This document shows, one piece after another, positions 1-10,979 of a stretch of DNA of 64,000 nucleotides. Source of the DNA: Sipunculus nudus (lineage: Eukaryota > Annelida > Sipuncula > Golfingiida > Sipunculidae). Position 1 is the first letter of the stretch. Each line of letters begins with the position of its first letter. The notes beneath the pieces were generated by a model that saw nothing but the letters and a program-made list of their open reading frames with translations, did no database searches and was not told the DNA's origin. Position numbers and translations under genes: made by a program. The stretch covers positions 4,122,601 through 4,186,600 of the forward strand of contig CM049319.1 of assembly GCA_026874595.1 (NCBI GenBank). Direction: 5' to 3'.

Positions 1-249
1 GGATAAATATCAGGTATAATGCTTCCATGAAATATAGGTAAAAGGTAAAGTCAGCTGAGCTTTTACCCTGAGCCTAATGGCTCATTAGGCTGGAGCTTAT
101 GCCGCTTTCTGTATCGTGAAGCGACTAGGGAGTTAAACTCCTCCTGGATGGGAAGCTAGTCCATCGCAGGTTACCTTCCCAGTATTTACTGGTACCCATT
201 TCTACTGCTGGGTGGACAGAGGCACACTTGCGGTTTAGTCCAGCTGTTA

Positions 250-392
250 AGAGAAGAATTGTGCAAAAAATGAAAGAAGCATGAAACTTGGCATAACAGT
301 TGTTCATACCATACTCAATATTTTCAGATATAGGGCCAAGCGGAATTCACTCTATCTTGGTCAAAATCCAAGATGGCGGCCAATAAATCACA
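250..392 (+). repeat. CAAGATGGCGGCC-type repeat body
   Basis: GAATTGTGCAAAAAATGAAA...TTTTCAGATATAGGGCCAAG...CAAAATCCAAGATGGCGGCC, the same body as in 8782-8930 and 4930-5085 (both minus). Upstream, 110-235 has CTGGTACCCATTT...GGGTGGACAGAGGCA, which resembles another common dispersed repeat. Confidence 0.7.
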
Positions 393-493
393 TGCAAAAT
401 ATCACATGCATTAATAAAACTGTGCTGACATTTGAAATATATATATTTTTTTTAAGTATTTCAGCGCTATATCTGTTTCAATGTAATGATGTG

Positions 494-668
494 GACAGTC
501 GAGTGGTGAGACGCTCATCTATCTCAAAAACCCCAGATTTGATCAACATCGTTCCTATGAGAGTGGGTTGTAGTGGTCCTTCCAAGGACGGTTGTTTTCT
601 CTGTGTTCTCCGATTATCTCCAACCCAAAATACTACCGAAGGCAGCAATTCGAGCCATGAAGAGGGGC
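494..668 (-). mobile_element. SINE body, minus strand, related to 4478-4690
   Basis: Minus strand reads CCACTACAACCCACTC and ends near GAGCGTCTCACC, matching the body at 4478-4690. Diverged. Confidence 0.6.
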
Positions 669-1956
669 TTGTTATAGTTGTTATAACTAACTGGACAATC
701 CATATAAAATATATATACAAATAAAATAAACAATCTATATTAAATAAAGTTTAGCTAGCTTATAATGCGTGCGTGGCAGAATAAAGACATATATAGGAAG
801 CTCACACCTGTCAGATTCTATATGCCTCCTGCGTGCGTATTGGAATTTTGCTAAAAGTGTCTTTTTCATTAGCACTTCCAATGTTAAAATCCTGTAAAAT
901 TTGTTTAATACTGCATTTTCAAATGAAAGTGTCATTTGCTGAGCTTTGTTTTATTATATTAATTTTTCTTATTTCTTCTGTTTGATTTCCCTAGAGGCGA
1001 TGGATGAAAGAAATTTAGCTATTATGTCTGGTATCAAATTTTTTTAAATTTTACAATCAACTTCACATTCATGTAAACCTTTGTTAATGAAGTTTGGAAA
1101 TATCAGATTGTAGTGCTGAAATTTAAAATACATGTACTGGTTACATGTATTTGAACACCATGCGTGTTTCCACGGAAAATCATATCCATCAATTATTTAG
1201 ACTACACGCATGCATGACAGGATACGCATGACACATATGTAGAAGCTCACACGTGTTTGATGTACAGATTCTTTGCTTCTTTTGCCATAAGGTGATGGCT
1301 TTCACACTGTATGCTAGCATGAAGATAGAATCAGCACACATTTAGATGAGCATAACATGTTACTGTATGTTACCTTTGTGCTATGGGGATGAATGCATGA
1401 TATAATCAACATACATGTAGATACCTTTGCAGATTGCTAATAATGTGATGTTATGATGATGCTCGTACAAAATAACATGTATAAGTAAAATATTACTATG
1501 TTTTCCCGTTGCTGCTATTTTTGTGATATAAAACTTTTTCGAATGAACGAGTTGGAATTCACTTTGCATAATGTCTTGGTGTCAACAAAATACTTTCATT
1601 TGCTAACAATATGGATACTCGTAGATTTATGTAGTTCATACATGTATTATTAGAATATTTACCACATGTATCAAACTTCAGAGGTCAGTGCTGTCAGTGT
1701 TCAAGCCAGCTGATTGTTGAAGTTTCAGGGATGTACGATGAGGGAATGAAAAAGCATGGCACAAGATAGAATTTCGAATTCACACTACAAGGTTGAAAAA
1801 TATAATAAACCCTTAGGTTCCAGACATACATTTTGTCTTCTTCACCTAGATTATATCAAAATTCAGTACAAAGTTTGGTTTGAGTTTTCATTGACTTGAT
1901 TGGTGAATATGTAACAGTTCTGTGCTTGAAGCTGCTGTGCGATGGTGGTCAATTGA
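669..1956. other. No gene recognised
   Basis: AT-rich sequence. Short open frames have no family similarity I can recognise and no splice-supported extension. Confidence 0.6.
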
Positions 1957-1960
1957 TTTT

Positions 1961-3884
1961 TAGCTCAGCTGACTGAAAGTCATCTGAGCTATAGCGATCA
2001 CTCTTTGTCTGTCGTCCGTCTGTCTGTCTGTTTGTATGTCTGTCTGTCCGTTTGTCCGTCTGTTTGTCCGTTAACCAGGCACAAATCGTAACCACTGGAC
2101 CTGGAATCTTCTAACTTGACATCCAGGGAGTACCATGAAAAATCTCCTTGGAAACCTGAAATTAGGTCTCTGTTACCCATAACCTCTGAGCTATGGGGCT
2201 CCGAAGTACCCCCCAGAAAAATGGAAAATTTGATACAAAAGCTCAAGTATCTGAACAACTATTGCATTGATCACCATGATTCTGTGCATGGATATTGATC
2301 ATGGAATGTTTCATCAGTTTCTGCAGTCTGGTGGCGCCACCTATATTTTTTCGATTTTTACGAATTTTTACTTTATTTTTGAGACCTCTTGAGATGTGGT
2401 CATCTGTTAACAGGGTTCAAATTGTAAAGACTGGACCTAGAATCTTTATTCTTGACATTCTGAGAGACCTATGGAAAGTCTCAATGGAAAACAGAAATTA
2501 GGTCTCTGTTACCCATATCCTTTGAGCTATGGCAATCCAAAGTACAGCTCAGAATAATGGAAAATTTGATACAAAAGCTGAAGTATCTGAACAACTAATG
2601 CAGAGATCACCATAATTGTTTGCATGGATATTGATCATGGAGTGTTTCATCAGTTTCTGCAGCCTTGGTTAGCCACCTCTATTTTTTTCGATTTTTTACG
2701 AATTTTTCTCTATTTTTGAGACCTTTAAAAATGTGGACATCTGTTAACAGGGCACAAATCATTAAGACTGGACCTAGAGTCTTCAGTCTTGACATTCTGA
2801 GAGGCCTATTAAAAGTCTGCATGAAAACCTGAAATAAGGTCTTATTATCCATATCCTTCAAGCTATGGGGCCCCAAAGTATACCCCAGAATAGTCAAAAA
2901 TTTCATACAAAAACTTCAATATCTTATTAACTACATCACTGATGGTCATGATTTTTGGCATACATATTGATCATGAGATGTTTCATCAGTTACTGCAGAC
3001 TGGTGGCGCAACCTGTATTTTTCGATTTTTTAATTATTTTTTTTTTTCAATTTTTGAGACCTTGAAAAATTTGGACATCTGTTAACAGGGCACAAATTGT
3101 AAAGACTGGACCTAGAATCTTTATTCTTGACCTTCTGAGAGACCTATGGAAAGTCTCCATGGAAAACAGAAATTAGGTCTCTGTTACCCATTTCCTGCAA
3201 GCTATGGGGCCCAAAAGTACCCCCCAGAATAGTGAAAAATTTCATACAAAAACTCCAGTATCTCAATAACTACAACACTGATGCTCATGATATTTGGCAT
3301 ACATATTGATCATGACATGTTCTATCAGTTTCAGCAGACTGGGTGTGCCACCTCTATTTTTTTTCAAATTTTTACGAATTATTTTCTCTATTTTTGACAC
3401 CTTTAAAGATGTGGTTATCTGTCAACAGGGTACAAATTGTAACAACTGGACCTAGAAACTTCATTCTTGTCATGCAAGGAGGCCCATGAAAAGAGTCTGT
3501 CGAAACCTGAAATTAGGTCTCTGTTACCCATATACTTCAAGCTATAGGACTTCAAAGTATCCCTCAGATTAATGGGAAATTTGATACAAAAGCTGAAGTA
3601 TCTGAACAACTAATCCAGAGACCACCATGCTTCTTTGCATGGATATTGACTATTAAGTGTTTTTATTAGTTTCTGCAGACTGGTGGAGCCACCTGTATTT
3701 TTTTAAAGTCTACGCATTTTTTCTCTGTTTTTGAGATATATTAATACAGACACAATCTCAGCCTGTTGGTTCATCTGTTTGATGCTTCAGTTGAATGGTT
3801 ATATACTACCATTCAGATGATAAAATTTCCTTTTGCAAATCTCTTCCCGGTCAGCTGAGCGACATGACCCATGGGTCACTTGTT
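1961..3884 (+). mobile_element. Family A Helentron-like element, copy 1
   Basis: Starts TAGCTCAGCTGACT with a second arm AGTCATCTGAGCT (foldback), then a GTCTGTCCGTC-rich tract, then about five tandem units of roughly 320 bp, each with the block TTAGGTCTCTGTTACCCAT and a GGTGG-x-CCACC palindrome. It ends with the inverted arm GTCAGCTGAGC, the palindrome TGACCCATGGGTCA and CTTGTTT. No transposase is encoded. Confidence 0.85.
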
Positions 3885-4477
3885 TACCTTCTGTCAGCTT
3901 TATGCCCAAATGCAGAATGTTTGGGAAACTTTTATTTCATACCACATGCTTCATCAAGTGAACATACATCAATAAGAATAGACTAATTCTGAATATTATT
4001 CCTGAATATAATTACTGCTGAACAGAATAGTTTATTACATAACATTTTGTAATATTGCCATCAACTTTTTTTCACTTATGCCTGAATATTTTCTTTTAGA
4101 TCTAACAGGACAACAGTGTTTTCTTCTTGATAAATCACACACAATTCCAATTTTAATAACTATGTTTATCTTAGGTGCAAGGCTCAGTGCGATCTACAAT
4201 TTTGCATCATGTGCACATGGTGTTATTTTTTTTTCAAATAAATGTAGTAAATATTTTTTTTGGTAATTATATTTATAAATACATGTAAGTAATATAAACT
4301 GTGTTCATTATGTAAGCAAATGAAGTATTTTAAGCAGTAACGGTAAATTCAAAGGCAATGTCAGCTAATCTTACCATATCACCAAAGTAGCAGGTAAATT
4401 ACAAACTGCACAAGTATCTGCAAGTTTGCTGATTCCGCATGCACAATCACTACATTACAAATATAGCATATCAAGAA

Positions 4478-4690
4478 GTAGGACATCGCCTAGTGGTTAC
4501 GGCTTTGGACATAGGAGTTGTAGGTCCCCACTTCGGACCCGTTCAGTAGGGATGGTTAGAATCAGAAGTCAAGGAGAACCACTACAACCCACTCCCATAG
4601 CAACACCGATTATAGAACCTTCGTCTCCAGTGGAGAGAGCTGAGCGTTTTTTACCACTCATTACATTGAAAGAGACACAGTGTTCAAATA
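4478..4690 (+). mobile_element. tRNA-derived SINE
   Basis: A-box-like CGCCTAGTGGTTACGG and a degenerate B-box region (CCCACTTCGGACCCG), then a body with CCACTACAACCCACTCCCAT and TGAGCGTTTTTTACCACTC. Related bodies occur at 28480-28715 (+) and 494-668 (-). Confidence 0.75.
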
Positions 4691-4929
4691 TTTGAAAAAA
4701 TCATATATATTAAATTGCACCACAGGATTCAACAAATAAGTTTTGCCTTTCCATGTGCATGAAAAAGGCAAATAAGCACAATTATAATACCAAATAAAAC
4801 CAGATTTCATTCACAGAGTCATTATACTAATTTGAAACCCATATAAATGAATTTCTCGACCCCAATAACATAGAAATAGCGCACTTGCAATACATTCTAG
4901 GACAATTAACACCGCATATATTGTTATTT

Positions 4930-5085
4930 CATAATCCGGCGGCCATCTTGGATTTTGACCAAGATATTCTGAATTCCGCTTGGCCTCATATCTGGAAATA
5001 CTGAGTTTGGTCTGGACTACTATTATTCCAAGTTTCATTCTTCTTTCATCTTTTACACAATTCCTGGAGAGGTTTTGAACCTCAA
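4930..5085 (-). repeat. CAAGATGGCGGCC-type repeat body, minus strand
   Basis: Plus strand reads GGCGGCCATCTTGGATTTTG, CGCTTGGCCTCATATCTG and TTTCATTCTTCTTTCATC, the reverse complement of the 250-392 repeat. Confidence 0.7.
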
Positions 5086-5172
5086 AAATTGAATTTCTTG
5101 GCCCAAAAAACATAAAAATAGAGTACTTGCAATGCTTTCTAGCGACATTATAACTCGAGTTATTGACATTTT

Positions 5173-8100
5173 TAACTCAGCTGACTATAGTCGTGGTCCA
5201 TTGTCCATCGTCCGTCCGTCCGTCCGTAGATGTGGCACGTTTTGAAACCGTAAGACCTAGGAATCCAAAATTCGGCATAATGTTAGATGTCCCAAAGATC
5301 TCCTACCAAGCCGAAAACTGGGTCTTTGCGACTTCGTTCCTTTTAGAAATTAAGGAAAAACCTCTATTTTTTATTAAAAACCTATTTTTACACTTCAGGA
5401 CTGCCTAATATCAAAACCACTCATCTGTTTTCCCTCATATTTACCATAATTATTCCTCTATATAGTTCCTATGTACATGCCAGAAATTATGTCTGTATTA
5501 TGTAAATTTAAAAAGTTATGGGCTCAAACATAATGCATTGTGTAAAAAATCAGGAAAGATATTTGATCACTTAACACAAAATATGTTAAAGCTTTAAACT
5601 TTTTTTCCAGTAATATAACTTTAATTAATCAAAATTAAATTGTATACCCAAAATTAGATCAAAATCTTTTAAATTTTTTAAAATATTAACAAAAATAAAA
5701 AATTGGTACCTTAAATTTTGCCCAACTTTGAGCATGGCACGTTTTTTTCCTGTAAGTACTGTGGATTTAATTTTCACAGCATGTTTTTTTTAGCATTTTG
5801 TCTGTAAACACCAAAAATTTGAAACCAGTTGATCAAAAACTGTAGATTTTATTCAAGTTTTCAAGCACCATGGAACATATTGTTTACATCAAGCTAGTGT
5901 CATGCAGTTTGCAAGTGCTCAGCTCCCCAGCTTCAGCTCTCAGTTCCTAAAATTTGGCATGCAATTAGATGTCTCAAAAATCCCCTACCATGCCAAGAAT
6001 TTGGTCACTAGGACTTAATACCTTCGAGATATTAATGAAAAACTTCATTTTTCCACTAAAAACCCATTGTTTCACTTCAAGACTGCCTAATATCAAAACC
6101 ACTGATCTGACTTTAATCATATATAATATCCATATTTTTCTATACATTCTCTATGCACATGCCAGAAATGATGTCAGTATTGCGTAATTGTTTTAAGTTA
6201 TGGGCCCAAACATCATGCACTTTGTAAAAAATCAAGAAATATATTTACTCCCTTAACAAGAGGATTGCTGAAGCTAGAGATTTTTTGTCAGGGATGTAAC
6301 ATTATTTAATCAAGATTCAATTGAATACCCAAAAATAGTTCTGAATTTTTCAAATTTTATAAGTTATTAGTATAAATATAAAATTAGTACCTTAAATTTT
6401 GCCCAACTTTGACCATGGCATGTTTGTTTCCTGTGAACACTGTTGACATAATTTTCATATCATGCACACATAAAGATTTCAGCTTTTTAGTTTAAAAAGC
6501 TGAAAGAAATTGGCCAAAAATTGTAGCTTTTATTAATGTTTTTATTAGACCATGTCAGACCTTGGCTCTCTGTAGCACCTCTTGAGTCACCTGTATGTTG
6601 ACCTTGTTGAACTTTCAGCAAATTATGCATGCTTGAGGTGAGTCATAAACTGGGGCTCCAGGCAGCTTATTATATAAAGGCCAGCCACAGTTGATCCAGG
6701 TGTCCAACCCAACTCATCTAGTAGTTTTAACCAACAACATAACAATAAACAAGAAATTAATAAATTTTTAATGGTTTTTAATAACAAAAAAAGAAAAATA
6801 GAAAAGGAATTTGTTAGTTGATAATAACAGGAAATTAACTTGCAGTTACCGATGATATAAGAATCTTGTATCGATGGATAGAATGTCACGTATTCCAAAT
6901 AACACCATGCAGTCACCTATGGTATTTTTCAGTTCAATTTTAATGATAAAAAAGTAAATCATATTATTCATTACTAATCATTAGGGATCATATGAAGGAA
7001 ATTAATGATAGACAAAGATGCAGTTGATAATATTATTATCTAGATTCCTACTGTGTCTATAGTTAGTACATTGATGTGAAATTAGTCCAAAATGAATATA
7101 TTACATTTTTTTTAATATAAATAAAAGCCATAAAACCAGGGACTTATGATCATTATTTAAATGTGTGAATTTTGTATATTCTGGATTTTCAACAACATTG
7201 TTTGGTGAAAACTGAATAAATACCAGGCATGGTGTGAATACTTTGCAATTGTATTTAAACACGAATATGAATATGTACTCCATTATAAAATTTCTTTCAT
7301 AAGAATGGGAATTCAGGTAAAAATGAAAGTATATGAATACCAGTGCAAATACTTTTAAAATGTATTAATGAATGCATTCATGAATATATTCTTTAATATT
7401 ATTTTAATAATAATTTCAGTTATATTTTATTTGAAAAAATCATACTATTCTCTTATTATTTTTAATAAAAATTATATTTGGGACAATATTTGTAATTTTT
7501 ATCCCCCCGCCACAAAGTGGCCCGGCATATAGTTTTACCCGTGTCTGTCATTCTGTCCTTCCGTCCTTCTGTCCTTCCGAAATAAAACAGTTGTACGGAC
7601 TTTTTTTCGCAATGCCTGCAGATACTGGCCTGATTTTTGTTGTGTAGGCAGATAATGACCAGTTACAGATCGAGTTCGCGTTTCGTCCCAGTTGACCTAC
7701 TTTTGACCGTTTTACGGCTCCTGAACATAGAAAATTTCATGAAAATATAAATTTTCATGACAAATACACATGTACTGACTTTTTTTTGCAATACCTGCAG
7801 ATATTGGCCTCATTTTTGGTGTGTGGGCAGATAATGACCAGTTAAAGATCGAGTTCATGTTTTGTCCCAGTTGACCTACTTTTGACCTTTTGATGATGGT
7901 CTAACATAGAAAATTTAAAAAAAAGTGCACATTTACGGACTTTTTTTCGCAATGCCTGCAGATACGGGCTTGATTTTTGGTGTGTAGGCAGATAATGACC
8001 AGTTACAGATCAAGTTCTTGTTTTGTCTCAGTTGACCTACTTTTGACCATTTGACTGCTCCTGAACATAGAAAGTTTCATGAAAAATAGAAATTTTCATA

Positions 8101-8781
8101 ACAAATGCATATATATGTACCAACTTTTTTTCCTCAATGCCTGCAGATACCACCCTGATTTTTTATGTGTGGGCAGATAATGACAGTTCAAGTTCGCGTT
8201 TCATCCCGGTTGACCTACTTTTCATTGTCTTACGGCTCCTAAACATAGAAAATTTCATGAAAGAAATTTTTATGGAAAATGCACATGTATGGACTTTTTT
8301 TCACAGTGCCTGCAGATACTGGCCTGATTTTTGGTGTGTAGCTTGATAATGACCCGTAGCAGATCGAGTTTGCAGTTTGCCCTTGTTGACCTACTTTTGA
8401 CCATATGACACCTCCTGAACTTAAAAATTTTTTCAAAATTTAACAAATGTTTCTAATTTGCCCCAGGCGGGGGCATTCGTGTCGTTCCGACACATCTAGT
8501 TTTAATAAATAGTTAAACTCTTATATTATATGTTCTGCTTGTAAGTTATATGGCCAAGTCAAAATCTGTGTGACAATCGCACTCCATTTGTTAATAAAAT
8601 AAATTAAATTAATCCTCTTGCCTGTCTCCGAAGGTACTATCAAAATCATACATAAGCTAAACAACAACTCATAATACAGCTTATTTTTATTACCACATAA
8701 AACCAGCATGTGCCTCATTTCTAAATCATATTTTTTTTATCATATAACAGCTGAGCGCCGTGACACATAGGTCCCTTGTTT
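5173..8781 (+). mobile_element. Family B element, copy 1, probably carrying family D
   Basis: Starts TTAACTCAGCTGACTATAG then GTCCGTCCGTC. Internal units of about 700 bp contain the block ACTTCAGGACTGCCTAATAT. The next family-type end is CAGCTGAGCGCCGTGACACA...TCCCTTGTTT at 8749-8781. A family D element occupies 7501-8500. The second foldback arm is missing. That the 3' end belongs to the same copy is inferred; the interior from about 6600 is less similar to other B copies. Confidence 0.65.
7501..8500 (+). mobile_element. Family D Helentron-like element
   Basis: 5' arm ATCCCCCCGCC with the small hairpin GCCAC-AAA-GTGGC, then a GTCCTTCCGTCC tract, then tandem units of about 190 bp (repeats of CTGATTTTTGGTGTGTAGGC and GTTGACCTACTTTTGACC). 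The 3' arm GGCGGGGGCAT is at 8466-8476, the perfect hairpin GTGTCG-TTC-CGACAC at 8479-8493, and CTAGT follows. Confidence 0.85.
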
Positions 8782-9066
8782 AATCTGGCGGCCATCATGG
8801 CTGCCATCTTGGATTTTGGCCAAGATAATTTATTTCCAGCTTGGCCCTATATCTGAAATTCACCATTAAGCTCCAAAGAACAGTTTTGGAAACTTTCATG
8901 CTTCTTTCATTTTTTGCACAATTCCTCCAAATATGGGGGCTTAACCGCTGGACTAGTTGGGACCTTGCCTAAGGGTCTTGGCATGGTGGGGGTCTGACGG
9001 GGATTCGAACTCACGATCTCCCAATCATGAGCCCGGCACCTTAACCATTACACCACCGTCCACCAC
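8782..9066 (-). mobile_element. tRNA-derived SINE with CAAGATGGCGGCC-type body
   Basis: Minus strand reads GGTGTAATGGTTAAGGTGCC (A box) and GAGTTCGAATCCCC (B box). The T-stem does not pair (GTGAG against CCCCG), so this is not a functional tRNA. The body continues into GAATTGTGCAAAAAATGAAA and a CCAAGATGGCAGCC block shared with 250-392 (+) and 4930-5085 (-). Confidence 0.75.
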
Positions 9067-9092
9067 TCCATGATAATATGCTTGACCATTAT

Positions 9093-10568
9093 TGTATCCG
9101 CCAAAACAGAGTTTTGCGGATACTATGTTTTCAGCTGCACGCCGCCGCCGCTGCCGCCGCTGCCGCCGCGTAGGTTTCCGGAGAACTCCTCCGTAACCGC
9201 TGGGCGGAATTTTACGAAACCCGGGATTATGTTCGGGTCACATGTGAACTGCTGCGCCCCAATTTTGTTTTGACCTCTGACCTTTCCTCTGCGCTCTGCG
9301 TCCGTTTGTGCGTCTGTTTCCACACATAAACCCACATATCTCGGGAACCGTTTGACGGATCAGGAAAATTTTTTTGCACAAATGTAGCCCTTGGAGAGCT
9401 TTATAACATACACAAAAAATGGTGGCGCCACCTGCAACCATGTTTGCACAGTGTCCATCTGTTCGTCTGCCTTGGGTTAAAATCACTCATATCTCTGCAG
9501 TGACTTGACTAATTCACCTGAAATTTGGCATGCGTATGCATCCTGGTTAGCTTTTCTGATTTTGTGACAGGTGGCGCCACCTACATTCACGTTTACGCTG
9601 CAGACATCCAAGCTCATATCTCGGGAACCGTTTGACCGATCAGGAAAATTTTTTTGCACAAATGTAGCCCTTGGAGAGCTTTATAACATACACAAAAAAT
9701 GGTGGCGCCACCTGCAACCATGTTTGCACAGTGTCCATCTGTTTGTCTGCCTTGGGTTAAAATCACTCATATCTCTGCAGTGACTTGACTAATTCACCTG
9801 AAATTTGGCATGCGTATACATCCTGGTTAGCTTTTCTGATTTTGTGACAGGTGGCGCCACCTACATTCACGTTCACGCTGCAGACAACCAAGCTCATATC
9901 TCGGGAACCGTTTGACCGATCAGGAAAATTTTTTTGCACAAATGTAGCCCTTGGAGAGCTTTTTACCATATGCAAAACTGGTGGTGCCACCTGCAGCCAT
10001 TTGTGCACAGCTCCTGTCTGTTTGTCTGCCATGGGATAAAATCACTCATATCTCGGCAGTAGTTTGACATATCTGGCTAAAATTTTGCAGGTTTATACAT
10101 CCCCGACAGCTCTCTTGATTTTATGACAGGTGGAGCCACCTGCATTCTAGTTTATGCAGCAGACATCCAAGCTCATATCTTGGGAACCGTTTGACCGATT
10201 GGGCCAAAGTTTTGCATGTGTATAGTTCTCACATAGCTCTTTATCATACGCAAAACTGGTGCCGTCACCTGCAACCATTTTTGCTCAGCGTCCATCTGAT
10301 TGTCTGCCACGGGCTAAAATCACTCATATACATGTAGTGGTTTGACTTATCTGCCTTAAATTTTGCATATGTATACAACTGGGACGGCTTTCAGGATTTT
10401 GTGGTAGGGGGGGCAACCTTCATACACAATTTGGCTGCAGACATCCCTGCTAATATGCAACACTTCACTCTATTTCCCCTTGCCACTAAATCCATGCCTC
10501 ACTTCACCCGTTCCACTCTGCTTTAGGCGGATACACGTAGTCGCTTGTCGACTACCCGTATTCTAGTT
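9093..10568 (+). mobile_element. Family C Helentron-like element, copy 1
   Basis: 5' foldback TGTATCCGCCAAAAC / GTTTTGCGGATAC. Tandem units of 280 bp start with CATATCTCGGGAACCGTTTG at 9334, 9614, 9894 and 10173. 3' arm TTTAGGCGGATACA at 10523-10535, hairpin GTAGTCG-CTTGT-CGACTAC at 10537-10555, CTAG at 10563-10566. The first three units are almost identical. Confidence 0.88.
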
Positions 10569-10979
10569 TGAAAAGTACTTGATTAATTTTCATGTTCATG
10601 TGTGACATGCACATGTACAATGCAAGTACTAAATATTTTAAACTCAAGTACAAGCAACAATTACACCAACATCACTTCTTAAAATACTGGCATGGATGTA
10701 CACAACAGAAAATGGATTATATGTGCCGCCATCAGTCTTGTGTATGAGACAGTTACTGAAGATGTACACTTAAAAGTGGTTTAATTAGCAATGGATACTT
10801 ATAAGACATTCTTTTCAAGTCTTTTGCTGCTCTACAGGTAAAAAATTATTGTTTAGTGAACCTCACACAGGTTAATGTCCTATGATTTCATACATTTACA
10901 ATAGTTTTGCATGGTGATGTTGGACATTACAGATTTGGAAGTTTCTGTTTATGAGAACACTATAGTGGCATGGTCTTTT

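Noticed and set aside
281-724. 147-codon + strand open frame
   Set aside because: It crosses the CAAGATGGCGGCC repeat body and an inverted SINE, and has no recognisable domain.
8995-9066. Possible tRNA gene on the minus strand
   Set aside because: Promoter boxes are good, but the T-stem does not pair and the sequence runs into a SINE body.
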